Part shown: piece by piece, positions 36,679 through 48,189 of the stretch
How positions within the stretch are numbered: position 1 is the stretch's first letter
How the letters are laid out: every line of letters starts with the position of its first letter
From: Flammulina velutipes
Taxonomy: Eukaryota > Basidiomycota > Agaricomycetes > Agaricales > Physalacriaceae
Assembly: GCA_011800155.1 (NCBI GenBank)
Contig: CM022371.1
Span: 3,596,001 to 3,660,000 of the forward strand
Reading direction: 5' to 3'
DNA: 64,000 nucleotides
Translations under genes and position numbers: made by a program
Notes under the pieces: model-generated
Seen by the model: the letters and a program-made list of their open reading frames with translations, nothing else
The model's database searches: none
What the model was told of the DNA's origin: nothing

Positions 36679-37048
36679 CAGTAGCTGGTAGACGGTAGGA
36701 CGACTGTGGGGAAAGGGATGCTTTTATACCACAAATCACCCCTCCCCCCTCTCCCCCCCCCAAAAAAAAAAAAAAAAAAAAAAACAAAGGAACAATACAG
36801 CAAAAAGAAAAATAGAAAAAAAGCAATATAGTAGGATGAAACTCTTCGTCGCAGTGCCCGCATGGCCAAGGGGAGACGAATGTATATGAGCTGTACGGCA
36901 CAATGGGGCGTAGTGTATGTGTTATGCAAAGGCAACCCCACTACTTGTCGGGTGCCAGTTCGTTGGGTCCTTTCTATTGATATTGACAGGCGGTCGTATA
37001 AGGAAAGTGAATACATATTTAACTAAAGTAGTGTTACACGGTTGCTAT
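36679..37048. other. Spacer between B2 and D2C2 with poly-C/poly-A tract
   Basis: Contains a run of C followed by a long run of A (about 36751-36784). No gene is seen. It should hold the B2 promoter and the D2C2 3' end. Confidence 0.6.
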
Positions 37049-40000
37049 CTAAAAGTTCCAAGGAGCGGTCTCTGCCATTGCAGAGGCCAGAACTTCCCTA
37101 TATACCGGTGCCCACGGAAAGACCTTGTCCCTGACAGTGTCTAACCAAGTTAGAGTCATCAAGGGAAACGTCGAGGTACATGAAAACTTTTCCCAGCGGC
37201 CCAACTTGCAAAGGCCGTGCTCAGCCATACCGGGGTTGAATTGTGTCCTGGAACGGGTCGCTGGGTCCATGTTCGCCTCGCACCATCTGTAGTAGGTGAC
37301 GAAAGCGACGGATGTCTCAGCGTTAGTCCGGCAGGGAAACCCTAGGAAGCGCAGGCCTGCGACGGCGCCTCGATTGATATCAATGATGAGTCGCGCGGTA
37401 TCCTCCAAAGTTGGGGGCTCGATGATATTGAAGATCGTCAGCGTGTTGGCGAGCTGCATTAGAGTGAGCGTGTCATGAGAAAATCCTGGCAGTGCGAGTT
37501 TCTTCATCAAGGCGTAGAAGCTTTTCCAGGAAGGACGGCTGACCGGTAACACCGTGGACACGTCTGCGTTGAGCATATCGTGAGTTTGCAGCAGCTCTCG
37601 CCATTCTGCGATGACAGAGGCATTCCAGAATATTGACAATCTATCGTTGATGTCCTTCTTAATCTTGTTGACGGTAATGTTCACCTTCTTTCCGTTCTTG
37701 TCCTTTCGCTTCCTCTTCTTTGGGTTTCCTAGCGTAGCGGTATGCGACATTCCAGCTGCAGGAGTACCCCAAACATTGATGTTGGAGATCTTCTCATGGT
37801 AGTTGTGAGAGAACGCGTTTACGACGTTTGTGAATGACCCGTATGGAGGCTGCAAGAGCAGGAGTGCGGCACGGGTGGCGTCACCATGGCCATGGCCATG
37901 GAAAATGAGGAGCTCCGCGAGTCCTGTCTCTTTCGTGAACGTGTTGGAAGGCATATAGTATTGTCGAAGGAGGTCTGTCATGGCGTTGAGTGAACGGAAG
38001 GGATGAACGTTGTCGGTGTCAAAGGTGACCTTCTTGATGACACCCTTCTTCGTTTTCCGTCTGACTACGCCACTGAGGAAGTCATGATGTTGGGACACCA
38101 TGCATGACTCCCCTCGATCTCCCCTGTTATATCTTGCACCTTCCTGCAGCATGATGGACGCCATCTCCCACCGCGCAGTGTACAGCTCCGTGTTTTCCCA
38201 AGGCAGTGAAGACAGACGGAGGGCATCGGAAGTAAGGTAGCCATCGTTGGACGTGGCAGCAGGATTCTTCTTGCCAAGGTTTGCAATCGAGTCAACAAAC
38301 TCGTCCGCGATCTTTTGTATCTCGGCGAGTCGTGTAATGACAGATGGAGGAGGAGGAGTTTGAAAGATAGATGGAAATTTGTCGTGCATCAGGATGGACG
38401 TTAGTCTGTTTTCGCGACTGGGAGAGGCGATAATGCGCTCCGGGTAGTACAAGACATTTTTCGCAGCATTGGTGTACAGGATACCGTGTCCTTTGTAAGC
38501 ATCCACCATCTGTGACAGGATTTCCCCACGTAACAGGGTGCGAGTCTTCAGCATTGATTTAGTGTTACCGTAGTGCCGTAGCCGGTTGGGTGCATCTTCA
38601 GTGAAGTCTTTGGTGTGGACAAAGATGAATTCTGTCTCTATTAGGCCGCAGAGCAAAGACGCGATGGCTCTCGTAATCCTCTCTCCCTTCATGACAGGAG
38701 TGGCGCTCCAAGAGGGAAGCGTTAGCCGTACAGTGGAGTTGTCACTCAAGTTTCCCAGAATACCATATAGATTGCGTGAAATCAGTGCCGGGTCAGATGT
38801 ACCCAGTGACGCAGCTCTGTGCATACGGTTCCATTGATTCAGAAGAGCCTCAGAGGTAGGGATGATGTAATCTTTTGGCATTGACTTCCAAACCGGTGCA
38901 CTGTTTTCCACCAGGTCTAACAGGACGGCTATGTGAACCTGGCCGACCACGAATCTCCATCGTGAGGCACGTGTTGTTGGAGTTTCGCAGGGGGTACTCT
39001 GCCAGGGAGTCCAGAAGGCGTTGACAACGTCGTTGATCGTTCCCGTTCCAGTTGCTTGTATCCACCTAAAAATAACGAGGTGGATTCTGCATAGATGAGC
39101 CTGTGCCGCTCGTTTCATTATCTCCAACTTTCCAATGGTGGGGAGGTCATCCTTGATCGAGTTGACGGAGACCTCAAGGTATTGCACCTTGTAGATAGCC
39201 TGTGTCTCCGGAGGCAAGGTGGACAAAACCTCCCGGTCTTTATCTGGGGTATCCAGCTGCACTCGCTCCTTTGAGAGACGAGAAGCGAGTGTCGCTAGAT
39301 CGATAGACTCCTTCCATGTTGCAACGGCGCTGTTCGTCATATACATAATCTCCCAGTCTTCTGTGAACGCATCATCCTCAACGTATGATTGCAGCATTCC
39401 CGTATTCAGCGCCACTGGTTTTTCGGACGTGAGCTCACGAACAACGGTAATACCGTGACGTTTGCAGTACTCAATGACGGGCGCGTTGTATCCGTTCTCT
39501 CTAAGGAAGGCGTCAATGCACGTTCTTTAGTTGCGATTTGATGTGCAGTCAAGTACCTGATCTGTTTCGGCGTGAGCCAATCCTCGTGCGCACCCTGTTT
39601 AATGAGAAACCGGGCGACTTTTCTTTTCTAAAAAGGGCAATGGATGAGTGTCCGCGCTTAAGGCGAAAGAAACACAGAGAGAACGAACCGGGCCAGTGTG
39701 TGCGATGCATTGTATGACATTGTTCTCCCCTTCTTCGTCCTCCTTTTCCTCCTTGTCACTATCATCCTCCTCTTGCTGTTGACGTGGTGGCGAGGGAACG
39801 GGTGAGGATGGTGTGCGATGTCGGTGCTGCGATCCTTCCGCTTCCTCCGAATGTTCAGGTGGCGTTGGCGGTAAGGGGAGTGGGAGTCGTGGCAGTGACA
39901 GCGACATAGGGGGGGCCGGACTTTGCGCTAAATCAGGTGAGGGACTGTGCGCGCGCCGTGTGACAGCAGAAGATAACGTCGGCGCTCCAGTTACCCGAGG

Positions 40001-42792
40001 ATTGCCTTTAGCAGCTTGGTGAATAAGTCGTGGAGCAGGGAGACTGGAAGAGGGTAGAGCAGGGGCACTTGGTGCATCTTCCTTGTTCAGAAGCTTGAAC
40101 CTCGTCTTGCGAAGGGCATCGGTGGAGACTGATAGGAGACGGGCATTGCACAACTCCTTGTAGAAAGACAGCAGCCTTCGGCGCATGAAAATTTCAAGCC
40201 AGCTCATGTAGGCCAGAGAAACCTCGTTGCGGCGACTTCCCCCGAACTGAACATGGATTTTTTCAAGAGATTCCTTGAGGGTGACGAGTGGGTTTCCCCC
40301 GGAGAGATAGGCGGTTGTTGTGTCTGCATAGACACGTTCAGTCATGATCCGCAACTCCCGGTCGTACTTGTCGCCCATGAGATGCAATCCGTCCTTCGTG
40401 TAAGACTGGACATAGAGTTGATGTGCAGGTGTCGCTCCTTGGTTTGCATAGCCACTCGAGGGGGTGAACTGTGTTGGTGCTATTCGAGTCATCACTTTGT
40501 AACTGGTATATAAGACGGCACATGTACGGTTGAACCTTCCTACTGATACCCAGGTTCGCATGAACTCCTGCCTGTTGGGCAGTGCGTTGAGCACGTTGTT
40601 GACGGTGAAGCGAAGATGCCCAGGAGCCTCGCCAGCATGAAGGTCTCGGGCGTTGAACACTAGGAAAGATATCAATAGGTTGAGATCTGCGACGTAAATG
40701 CCGTGGCGCGGGAGATGGAAGGAACCGCCGTAGTGTGCGCCCTCGGTGGTCTCATCGAATCGGAACGTTATGACACATAGTGTAGGAATAGCGGGGTCAT
40801 CGTTGATATCTCCGTGTAGTTTACCTTGGAAACCAATGGAGTCTGAAAGGAGCTTCACGATCTCATCCACTACAGAGTCCAAGGTGTTCCATGTGTTAAA
40901 GGTATCAGACCTGTTGAGTTGAGTGCTGACAGGACCAGGACCGGAGCCACCTAGTGAGAAAGAGTTTTGATCCAAGAAGTAGAATTGTATGTTTTGCCAC
41001 TCAAAGGCGCTGACACAGAGCGGCACGATGGTAAGGTAAAAGTAACGCAGCAGGATCATCGTCTCCCATATTACAGCCTTCATGTGAGGTTTTAGGTCCT
41101 GTCTTGCCGGAGAGAACAAACCGCTGCCTGTGTTGATGACAGTGCCGGCAATTGAAGCAGAGAGGGGCCCCCGATACTTGTCGTTCTTTGATTGGGGGGG
41201 CGCAAAGTCGAGGTTCTCGTTTTCAATGTTGTCGTCTTCCTCCCGCTTGACGGTTAAGGGGTCTGGGAATCGGGATTGAGATCGCTTGGAACGGGCGAGC
41301 TTCTTGTCGGCGTTTTCCCGCCTAGTCACTCTGTCGTTTGGCTTCAACGGAAAATTGACTAAACCCTCGCGTTTCCCTACGCCCCACAGTAGCTCACAGT
41401 AGCGGCGCGTGTTTCGCCTCATTCGTTCATTCTCCTCTTTGTCTAAGAGGTATGCGAGAGAAGGCAGCGTGTGGAAGCAGGCAATGGTGAGTGGGTATGA
41501 TGCATACTCTGGATGGGCAAGATGATTGATTTGAAGGACGTAGGGAACACCAGCGACCATTGCATGTGCCCTGGGGATTGCTTTACGGGAGACTACGTTA
41601 TCTTCGTCGCGTTCAAATGGAACAAAAGGAGGCAGTGTCATGCGCTTCATCCGCTCCGTCTCTGCAGCACCTTCGTTGGCATTGAACTCGGTCAAATAGC
41701 GAGTCCCTCCAATGTAGCGCGGATCATGCCTTTCCAACCTGAAGAGCGAGCCGAGTGGCTTCACAAAGTCGCCGGGTTTTGAGTTTGTAGGGGGAGAGTA
41801 TTGGGGTAGTACAGGATCCATGGGAACATGCTCGTACGCGTTCAGCTTTTGCAGCGCGGTGGGTTGATGAAGGGTGGTTAGGCCGAGTAGCTCGGGATTG
41901 ATGCTCTCTGCGTGTCCTGCGACCATTCCAAAGCATCTAGGTAGCGGTGCCGCCCGAGAATGTTGCTTGTGTTCAAGAAGGACCAGAGTGTCTGCATCAG
42001 CGCCATTGAGAGCCGGTATAGCGATGAAAGGGATGGTGGGAGGGCGTCCGTGAGTTGTGAAGACATCTGGGTGATACTCTGTCAGCGTCTTGTACACCAT
42101 AGTTTACCATGTGAGTCATCTCACCTCGATTCACCCAGTCGTTCACAAGATCAGAAACATCACGATCTGTTCACGATCAGGAAAGAGCAGGATAGGGTAG
42201 GGAGTGAGACACGTACCGTTTTCAGACTGGTCACTGTCGTCGTCTGTCACTTCAAACGGAGAATCGTGTGCTACGTGCTAGTAAGTAACGGCAGGTGAAG
42301 AAAGAGTCGTCAAAGGACGTACTAGCGGTACGTGGCTGTTGCGCCACAGTCTTTCCTCTCTTGTGCTGTCGAGGGGTCGTCGCATCATCGGCTGTAGCTC
42401 AGTAAGAATCACGTTGGTACATTACGTGAAGGGTCGGTACGTACTACTCTCGTCGTCAGATTCGTCTTTGGAGCAGTCAGTGAAGATATGGGCGATTTGT
42501 GTGATTGGGAAGGACGGACCAATATGCACGTTCATCTTCTTTCTCATGATTTTTCTGACCTTGGTAGGGCGCTCCTTGTACGATGACGATGAATCCCCTG
42601 TTGAAGCAATGATAAGTAAGATGCTGATAATGTTGACGGGTAGGACATACCAGAGTCAGCAGTGCCACTCGAATCGTCGGAGAGTGACAAAAGGCTTGAG
42701 GTTCCGTCAGGATCGTCGAGGAACCTAGTGTGGACACCGGGTTCCCCAATGATCCTGGTCCGCGACGGGTCATTGTCCGTCGACGTGGACAT

Positions 42793-42824
<32 letters not shown>

Positions 42825-43034
42825 TTTCTTTGTGTTGTCCCTTGCCTCCTGAAAAGAACCTGGTGTGGACACTGGGCTCAGATGCAGGTGACAGGCTCGA
42901 CGTGTAGGACATAGAATAGAGGTTGTCTTTTAGAGACATGTGTTTGTCGGTTGCGATGTCAAGGTGGGGTGAGGTGACATACCTTGCGCGAAAGTTTCCC
43001 ATGACAAGTCCATGTCGGTGGAAGGTGACTCCAT
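37049..43034 (-). CDS. D2C2: giant protein with a 2OG-Fe(II) dioxygenase-like motif
   Basis: Two long open frames (42100-39689 and 39524-37049) join through an in-frame exon (39627-39557; KRKVARFLIKQGAHEDWL). The intron between them is 39628-39688. A second junction near 39524 is either a 32-nt intron or a one-base frameshift. Short upstream exons reach ATG 43034 (MESPSTDMDLSW). Total is roughly 1.9 thousand residues. The N-terminus is acidic with a D10 run and two VHTRF-containing repeats. Around 40610-40816 lies HGD, 59 residues later DLHAG, then Arg 9 residues on (RFTV), the Fe- and 2-oxoglutarate-binding layout of dioxygenases. A Lys-rich NLS-like stretch (KKRKRKDKNGKK) and a C-terminal domain with EHGLCKLGR shared with 44439-45269 follow. 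The oxygenase assignment is inference. Confidence 0.6.
42788..42827. repeat. (GTC)n trinucleotide repeat coding for poly-Asp
   Basis: About a dozen near-perfect GTC triplets on the plus strand, read on the minus strand as a run of ten Asp in the N-terminal exon of D2C2. The two VHTRF repeats of that exon lie on either side of it. Confidence 0.85.
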
Positions 43035-43111
43035 AGCAACTGTTTTATCGTTCAGTGGTGTGTAGATGGTATTCGGAAAGAGAGGTCCAAGGTAAAACCC
43101 CAGGTAGCACG

Positions 43112-43168
43112 AGTCATGCTTTTCCCTGGGTTTTGGCACAGTGCCAAAACCCAGGAGAAAGCATGACT
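43112..43168. promoter_or_regulatory. Long near-perfect inverted repeat upstream of D2C2
   Basis: Two 28-nt arms separated by one base: the left arm ends CCTGGGTTTTGGCAC and the right arm begins GTGCCAAAACCCAGG, with the outer ends AGTCATGC and GCATGACT also matching. Only two or three positions mismatch. It lies about 80 bp upstream of the proposed D2C2 ATG. It could form a cruciform or RNA hairpin, act as a binding site for a dimeric protein, or be a remnant of an element terminus. The sequence shows the palindrome; the role is inference. Confidence 0.75.
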
Positions 43169-43388
43169 TTGTAACTCGGGGTAACTCTAATAGTAAATTG
43201 AAGGCGATACTTTGAAGGCCACGACGTTAAGTGCTCGTCCGTTGTGGGGAACCATTGGGGTTGGACAGTTAAATTATGCGCCACTTGAAACTGGTTCACA
43301 CGGCTTGATCAAAGCGAGCCCAACAACGCTACTTCTTTGACGACTTCAACGGTGAAATGCATCTAAATCCATTTTCAATGGCCAGCAC

Positions 43389-44232
43389 ATGGCCAAATTT
43401 ATTGACGAAATCTACAACAAGAACCATGGTTGTTCAGATTGGGAAAGAAGGTGGGGAACGCAAGATCAAACCGGTTGAAACAGTGTGGCGCTTTGACCTC
43501 CAAGGTTTTGCGACAACGGTTGATGCATGGAGCGGGATCGAACCGACGTATTTAGTGCCTGATAGACGAGTAAGAACTATCGGTTGGACCTCATCCAACA
43601 TTTCCTTTCACCACTACGAATCCGATGGACGTTCTACGCCACACCATCTACTGAAGCGTGGAGTTGTGTTCACCGATGGATTCAAATTGAATTAATCTAT
43701 ATTTTATATTATTCAGTTCCACAATCAAGCAGAGGTCGGGATTCACAAAGTAGCCAACAAAGTAGTAACTGATGTGGCATTTAATTCTCGTTCGTCCCAA
43801 GATCTGCTTTCACGCATATCTGGAGACTCCGCTCCGAACGTAACGGTAATTAGCAGTTTGGCCATTTTGAAGGGTAGGTCGGAGGCGAAACTTGTACAAC
43901 TCTCGGTTGCCGAAGTAATCAGCTTGGGGCGGTGCACAAGGGTTCGGGCTCTTTCAATGGCAAACCTCTTTATGGTCATCAAGACGAATGCTCGATACGA
44001 AGCAACACGCTGGCTTTTTGGAAGGAAGGAGTTGACGGCCATCATTCGTGGCAGCTCTCGGATCATTGCTCTAGATTGCGGGAGCGTTTCTGATTGCTTG
44101 CACTCCTTCACCCTCGTTTTGTTCCCCTTTTTTTTCAAAAGATTTCTATTCACTACACGGCCCAAGGTTTCTATTGCCACTGTCCATTTATCGGTGAGTG
44201 TGTTAATCAATCATATTGAGGCTGATTTCTAG
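43389..44232 (+). pseudogene. Degenerate plus-strand gene with frameshift
   Basis: An open frame from ATG 43389 (MAKFIDEIYNKNHGCSDWER...) stops at 43476-43478. The sequence that naturally continues it (ETVWRFDLQGFATTVDAW...) is in another frame and runs to about 43690. After a gap a further open frame (43735-44232; HKVANKVVTDVAFNS...) continues on the same strand and ends in a hydrophobic stretch. Together they read as one broken gene lying between D2C2 and the 44.4-kb gene. The family is not recognised. The opposite-strand frame at 43743-44210 is taken to be its shadow. Confidence 0.45.
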
Positions 44233-44438
44233 CATCCGGTTTGTATTCATGACCAATATCCGACTACGTACGCTCAAGGACGCTCCCGCCAGCGGAGTAT
44301 TCTTGGGGTTTGAACCCAAGTTTATCTGCGAACTTGCTGGTAAGCTCGACAGACTCCTCGACTCGTCTAAATTTTAGGTTCCACTGTCTTTCGAATCACG
44401 TATCTGCAAAGTGTTACTCGTATGAATTACAGGTCGCG

Positions 44439-45269
44439 TCAATGTTTATAAAAACGTCCACGTTTACACAATCCATGCTCCTGGACGAACACATTGAATC
44501 CCATCCTTTCCCGTTCGTCCTGCGTCAAACCCTCGGACATGAGGAAGCGATACATCTCGATAAACTCTTCTCGTACCCTGTCTCTCGGGACACCTAACTG
44601 TCGCAATTGGGCTGCAGCTCCTTTGTCGAGCCAAACGACGGTGTCGGCTATTTCCTCTATGGTAGGCTCAGTGACTACTTTTGCGTAGACCAAGTCCACC
44701 ACCAGCAAGTAGGAGCTTAGCTTGCCGAAGCCTGGGTACGCAGACTTTTTCCTTACTTTTTTGTCGGCGATGAACTTGACGAGCTCTAGGAATCCTGTTC
44801 CCTCTCGTATCCTCTCTACGATTGCGTCGCTCCCCGCCCAGTATGCAGCCGCATTGGCAGTCGACCTTGAGTTAGTGACACCATACGCTCTTGTGTTGCA
44901 GCAGTAGCTCTCCTTCTTCTTTCGTCGATAAGTCATCCACTCTGCTAGGGTGTGGAACATGAGTGGTGCGCCATCTCGAAGAGCTTTGGTGTTGAATAGG
45001 ATACCGCGGAAGACCAGGATGCTGAACATCCCGGCTCGGGTGAGGACACGGGTGGGGGAGAAAGGGCTGTCAGGATAATGGAGGACAGCGGCGCGCGAAG
45101 GGGCCTTCTCTCTAAACGGGGAGTAGTAGTCGAGGTCGCCGCCAGCCTTGTTCCAGTTGGGTACGTCAGATGCTGGGATTGGGCTGTCCAGCAGGGGTAG
45201 GCATGCCCTCAGGAAGTCGGCGTACTCGGCATAGATTTTGTTCGAAGACGACATGATATTGGTTGGCAT
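44439..45269 (-). CDS. Protein sharing the D2C2 C-terminal domain
   Basis: The 276-aa open frame starts from ATG 45269 (MPTNIMSSSNK); ATG 45254 is an alternative. Its second half aligns with the D2C2 C-terminus in order: a PGF...VTEPTIEEIADT block against PGF...IEPPTLEDTARL, then a WLDKGAAAQLRQLGVP block against DINRGAVAGLRFLGFP, then EHGLCKRGRFYK against EHGLCKLGRWEK. It ends right after this motif, whereas D2C2 continues for about 50 residues. It lacks the D2C2 N-terminal and oxygenase-like regions, so it is a stand-alone or truncated paralogue of the C-terminal domain. It is divergent from the gene at 45335, separated by only 65 bp, which suggests a shared promoter. Confidence 0.65.
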   Translation of the reverse strand: MPTNIMSSSNKIYAEYADFLRACLPLLDSPIPASDVPNWNKAGGDLDYYSPFREKAPSRAAVLHYPDSPFSPTRVLTRAGMFSILVFRGILFNTKALRDGAPLMFHTLAEWMTYRRKKKESYCCNTRAYGVTNSRSTANAAAYWAGSDAIVERIREGTGFLELVKFIADKKVRKKSAYPGFGKLSSYLLVVDLVYAKVVTEPTIEEIADTVVWLDKGAAAQLRQLGVPRDRVREEFIEMYRFLMSEGLTQDERERMGFNVFVQEHGLCKRGRFYKH

Positions 45270-45334
45270 GAGGTCAGGATGCAGGTGCGATGAGTCGTGT
45301 GGCAATGGTTAGCTCACTGACAGCCATCAAGATT

Positions 45335-48119
45335 ATGGTCAACTCCCCCGAGTGGCATGATAGCCACCGGCGACCATCCCTTTATAACGAACTCTGGTGA
45401 GTCGATTCCCTCTGCGCGTTATATCGAGTCACTTGTAGAGCATCTCCCAACGAAACAATATCTTGCGCAGTAAGTCACAAGCTTTGCAGTCCTTCAAGCG
45501 CGGTACTCAATATTTCGACCCAGCTATGATTCCCGTTACTGCTACAAGTGGTCGCCATCTTATCGCGGCCGATCGTGTCTTCACGTCAGTTCGTGGGGAC
45601 ATCCCGCTGCGCCTACCCCCGGAGCGCTATCCAAACCCGGACGAAGTCGTTCGGGAATTCGCTTACAAGCAGGATCTGCAGTGGGTTGACCCCTCGTTGC
45701 CCTTCATCATGTTCATTCCCAAGAATCCCAACCTTCATGGACCTATATTCGGCAGGTTGAACCACCGAGTCGGACGTTTTCCCGTGGAGCAGATTGGACG
45801 TAGGCAGTGGAGGCTCGCGTCCAAGGTCATTGAAGATTGGATTAGGCTGGAGCAAGCCCTACGCATTGTCTTTGATAGGATGATCAATCTCGCTGGACCT
45901 CCTCTTCCATCGAACTTGCGACTCTGGGCGTGGCCGGGTAGGTACGGCTACGAGAGCGCGTATCGTAGCCACGCAGCCGCCCAATCCGTCGCGTTGCGCT
46001 CGCGGAATGCCTTCTTACCTTTGATCGCCGCGACTGCTTTTGCGTTCTGCTGTGTACAGGAATGGGCGGGTCGCTATCCTGGAACTGTGTGGAGGGAGCA
46101 AGTGACCCGGGAGACGAGCATCCATCCCAGTTGGTTGTCCGAGCTCGAGGTCTCCGATGCAGGTGACATGTCAGTGCCTCGTATTGGAGGTATCATCGAT
46201 GTTTCCATTTGGCCTGTGGACCTCATTCATCACATTCTCCAGGCGAACATGCCCATGTATGTTTACTGGCCCTCGTTACCTCCTCATTCACTTTCCCATA
46301 CCCTCTATCGACACGGCATGGTACCCGAACTGAAGGACTGGCTTACGTTACAGTACGACACTCGGACGACACCTCTTCTCTCTTCGTCTCCGTCTTCGTC
46401 TCCCAGTCCTGATGTTCAACGTCACTCGGGCCAACGGCCTGGGGAGCATTGGGCCCATTTTTTCAAGCGCAGGGAGCGGTGGAATGCCTTCGCTGCCGAG
46501 GACGTGAGCGAGCGAGACATGAGTCTACGTGTTGACATACAGAGGACTGTTGAGCAAGGAGGCACTCCTGCTCGGAAAGGAAGGGGTCGTTTATGGAAGT
46601 GGGAAGATGTAGACGGGCATCGAGTGCGTCGATTGGTAGCTCGCAGTGACTTCGAAACCGTCTGGGCCGCGTACTCAACGTTGCAAAGGCGTTACGACTT
46701 GTCTAGCAACACGTGGGACGTGTGTACCGAGTTCGGAGAAGACGATGGGCCCCAAGTCGATGTATCCAACGACAGCAACGACGATGCCTCCAGGCACGCA
46801 AGCGTTTGTGATGCTGAAGGACTTGAGTTGCCTGCGACTCTACTTCCGGAGAAACCTTTCGTTGTTGGTGCACAATTCTCCTCCGCCGCCGATATCGCTG
46901 CTCATTGTCAGGAGGCGGATGGGGACGCTTCCCGTCCAATGGTGTTCGAAACCATGCTCGAGATTGCCTATGCTCGCTATGGGTTCGAAGGTGGAGGCGA
47001 TGACGGTGCAGAGTGGTTGGAGTGGGATAGGGTCCGACAGGTCTTGGGAAATGGATTCCACTTGGAGGATGAAGCTCTTACAGAGCCAAGCGTGGAAGGG
47101 CTGACGCAAGACCGTCTTCGTCGTTTCTTTCAGATCCTATTCGACTCGTCTACGATACATTCCTTCCCAGTCGCCTCGTACGACCTCAGAAACTACGACT
47201 CTGACATCAACCAGAGCATCAAATGGAAGTTCCGCGTCAGAAAGGCGACCATCGACGGAAAGGCGTTCTACCTCTTTCGCTATCCTGACGTGGTTGTCGG
47301 GCACCAGACACTTGTCGAGCTTGGAGTACGGAGTGCAGCGACTGTGCTCCAGGTTGTACGCTCTGAGTGGGGTCCTCTTCTCGAAGATGTTATGTACCAG
47401 CTTCTCATTCGTGGGATAGCCTTCAATACGTTTTGGCATGGGCCTCCACTCAATGCAAGACCTATTTCCCCTTCATCCAACTACCCTCGCCGTCGCGGAC
47501 TAGGATACCGTCCGGTGAATTATACTCCCGACAAGCTTGACTTTCAGGCGTATGTTCACCAGCGCAATGAGCTACTTGGGGGTCCCAAAGGTCGAGCAGC
47601 AATTATGGCGGGTGGGATTCTTGCACGTCTGGCACGAGACGTCGTCGCGGTAAACGACGTGGTCTACGGGGCAGGTCGAGACGTGTTGACTAATGGTCAT
47701 TGCTACTTGGAGAACGACTCGCTGATGACTCCGGCGTGGGACCACTCGCTGACGGAAGATGACATCGATGTTATATGTGGTGTCTATTATGTGGAGACAG
47801 GCAAGTAACTTCCATGAGCGTCTGGCAGCCGCTCCAACGATCTAACTTGTACCTATTAGGCAAGCGTAACGAAGGACAAACAGCACACATGTCGTGGTGG
47901 CCTCGTCCGTCGAGCTTTGCATTCGCTCCTTACAACATCGGCTTCTGGTCGCGTGACTGTGAACGGTTCTACCAGCATAGGCTCGCCAGTTGTTTGACAC
48001 AGACCGCTGATCTCAAAAGTGCAACCGAGTGGAGGGACAGTTTACGTAGAAGGCGAGACGTTCTGATGGTGGTGGAAAGGAACGAGGAGAGAGCGCATGA
48101 ATTTCTACAATCATTGTAG
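45335..48119 (+). CDS. 883-aa basidiomycete-type protein of unknown function
   Basis: Three exons: 45335-45396 (MVNSPEWHDS...), 45471-47800 and 47860-48119. The second intron has a GC donor (GCAAGT) and a CTAAC branch site. The family is one I associate with Agaricomycete genomes. It has an N-terminal block LPFIMFIPKNPNLHGPIFG, a RYGYESAYRSHAAAQSVALR segment followed by a hydrophobic helix, a long middle with an acidic linker, and a C-terminal SWWPRPSSFAFAPYNIGFW signature. No enzymatic motif is seen. It diverges from 44439-45269 and lies upstream of the helicase gene on the same strand. The function is unknown. Confidence 0.75.
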
Positions 48120-48189
48120 TTTACGCCACAGTAATACAATTTGAAGGGTCCCCACCCTGGGCAGTTACACTCGTTGTCTTCCTACCATC

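Noticed and set aside
43527..43560. T-arm-like GGGATCGAACC motif as a tRNA
   Set aside because: It lies inside the readable part of the degenerate gene, and no other tRNA arms accompany it.
43743..44210. 155-codon minus-strand frame
   Set aside because: The plus-strand frame over the same bases reads as the more protein-like sequence and follows the broken upstream part in the same direction.
44290..44345. Perfect T-arm-like hairpin (TTGGGTTCAAACCCCAA, minus strand)
   Set aside because: The flanking D, anticodon and acceptor arms cannot be formed; one arm alone does not support an RNA gene.
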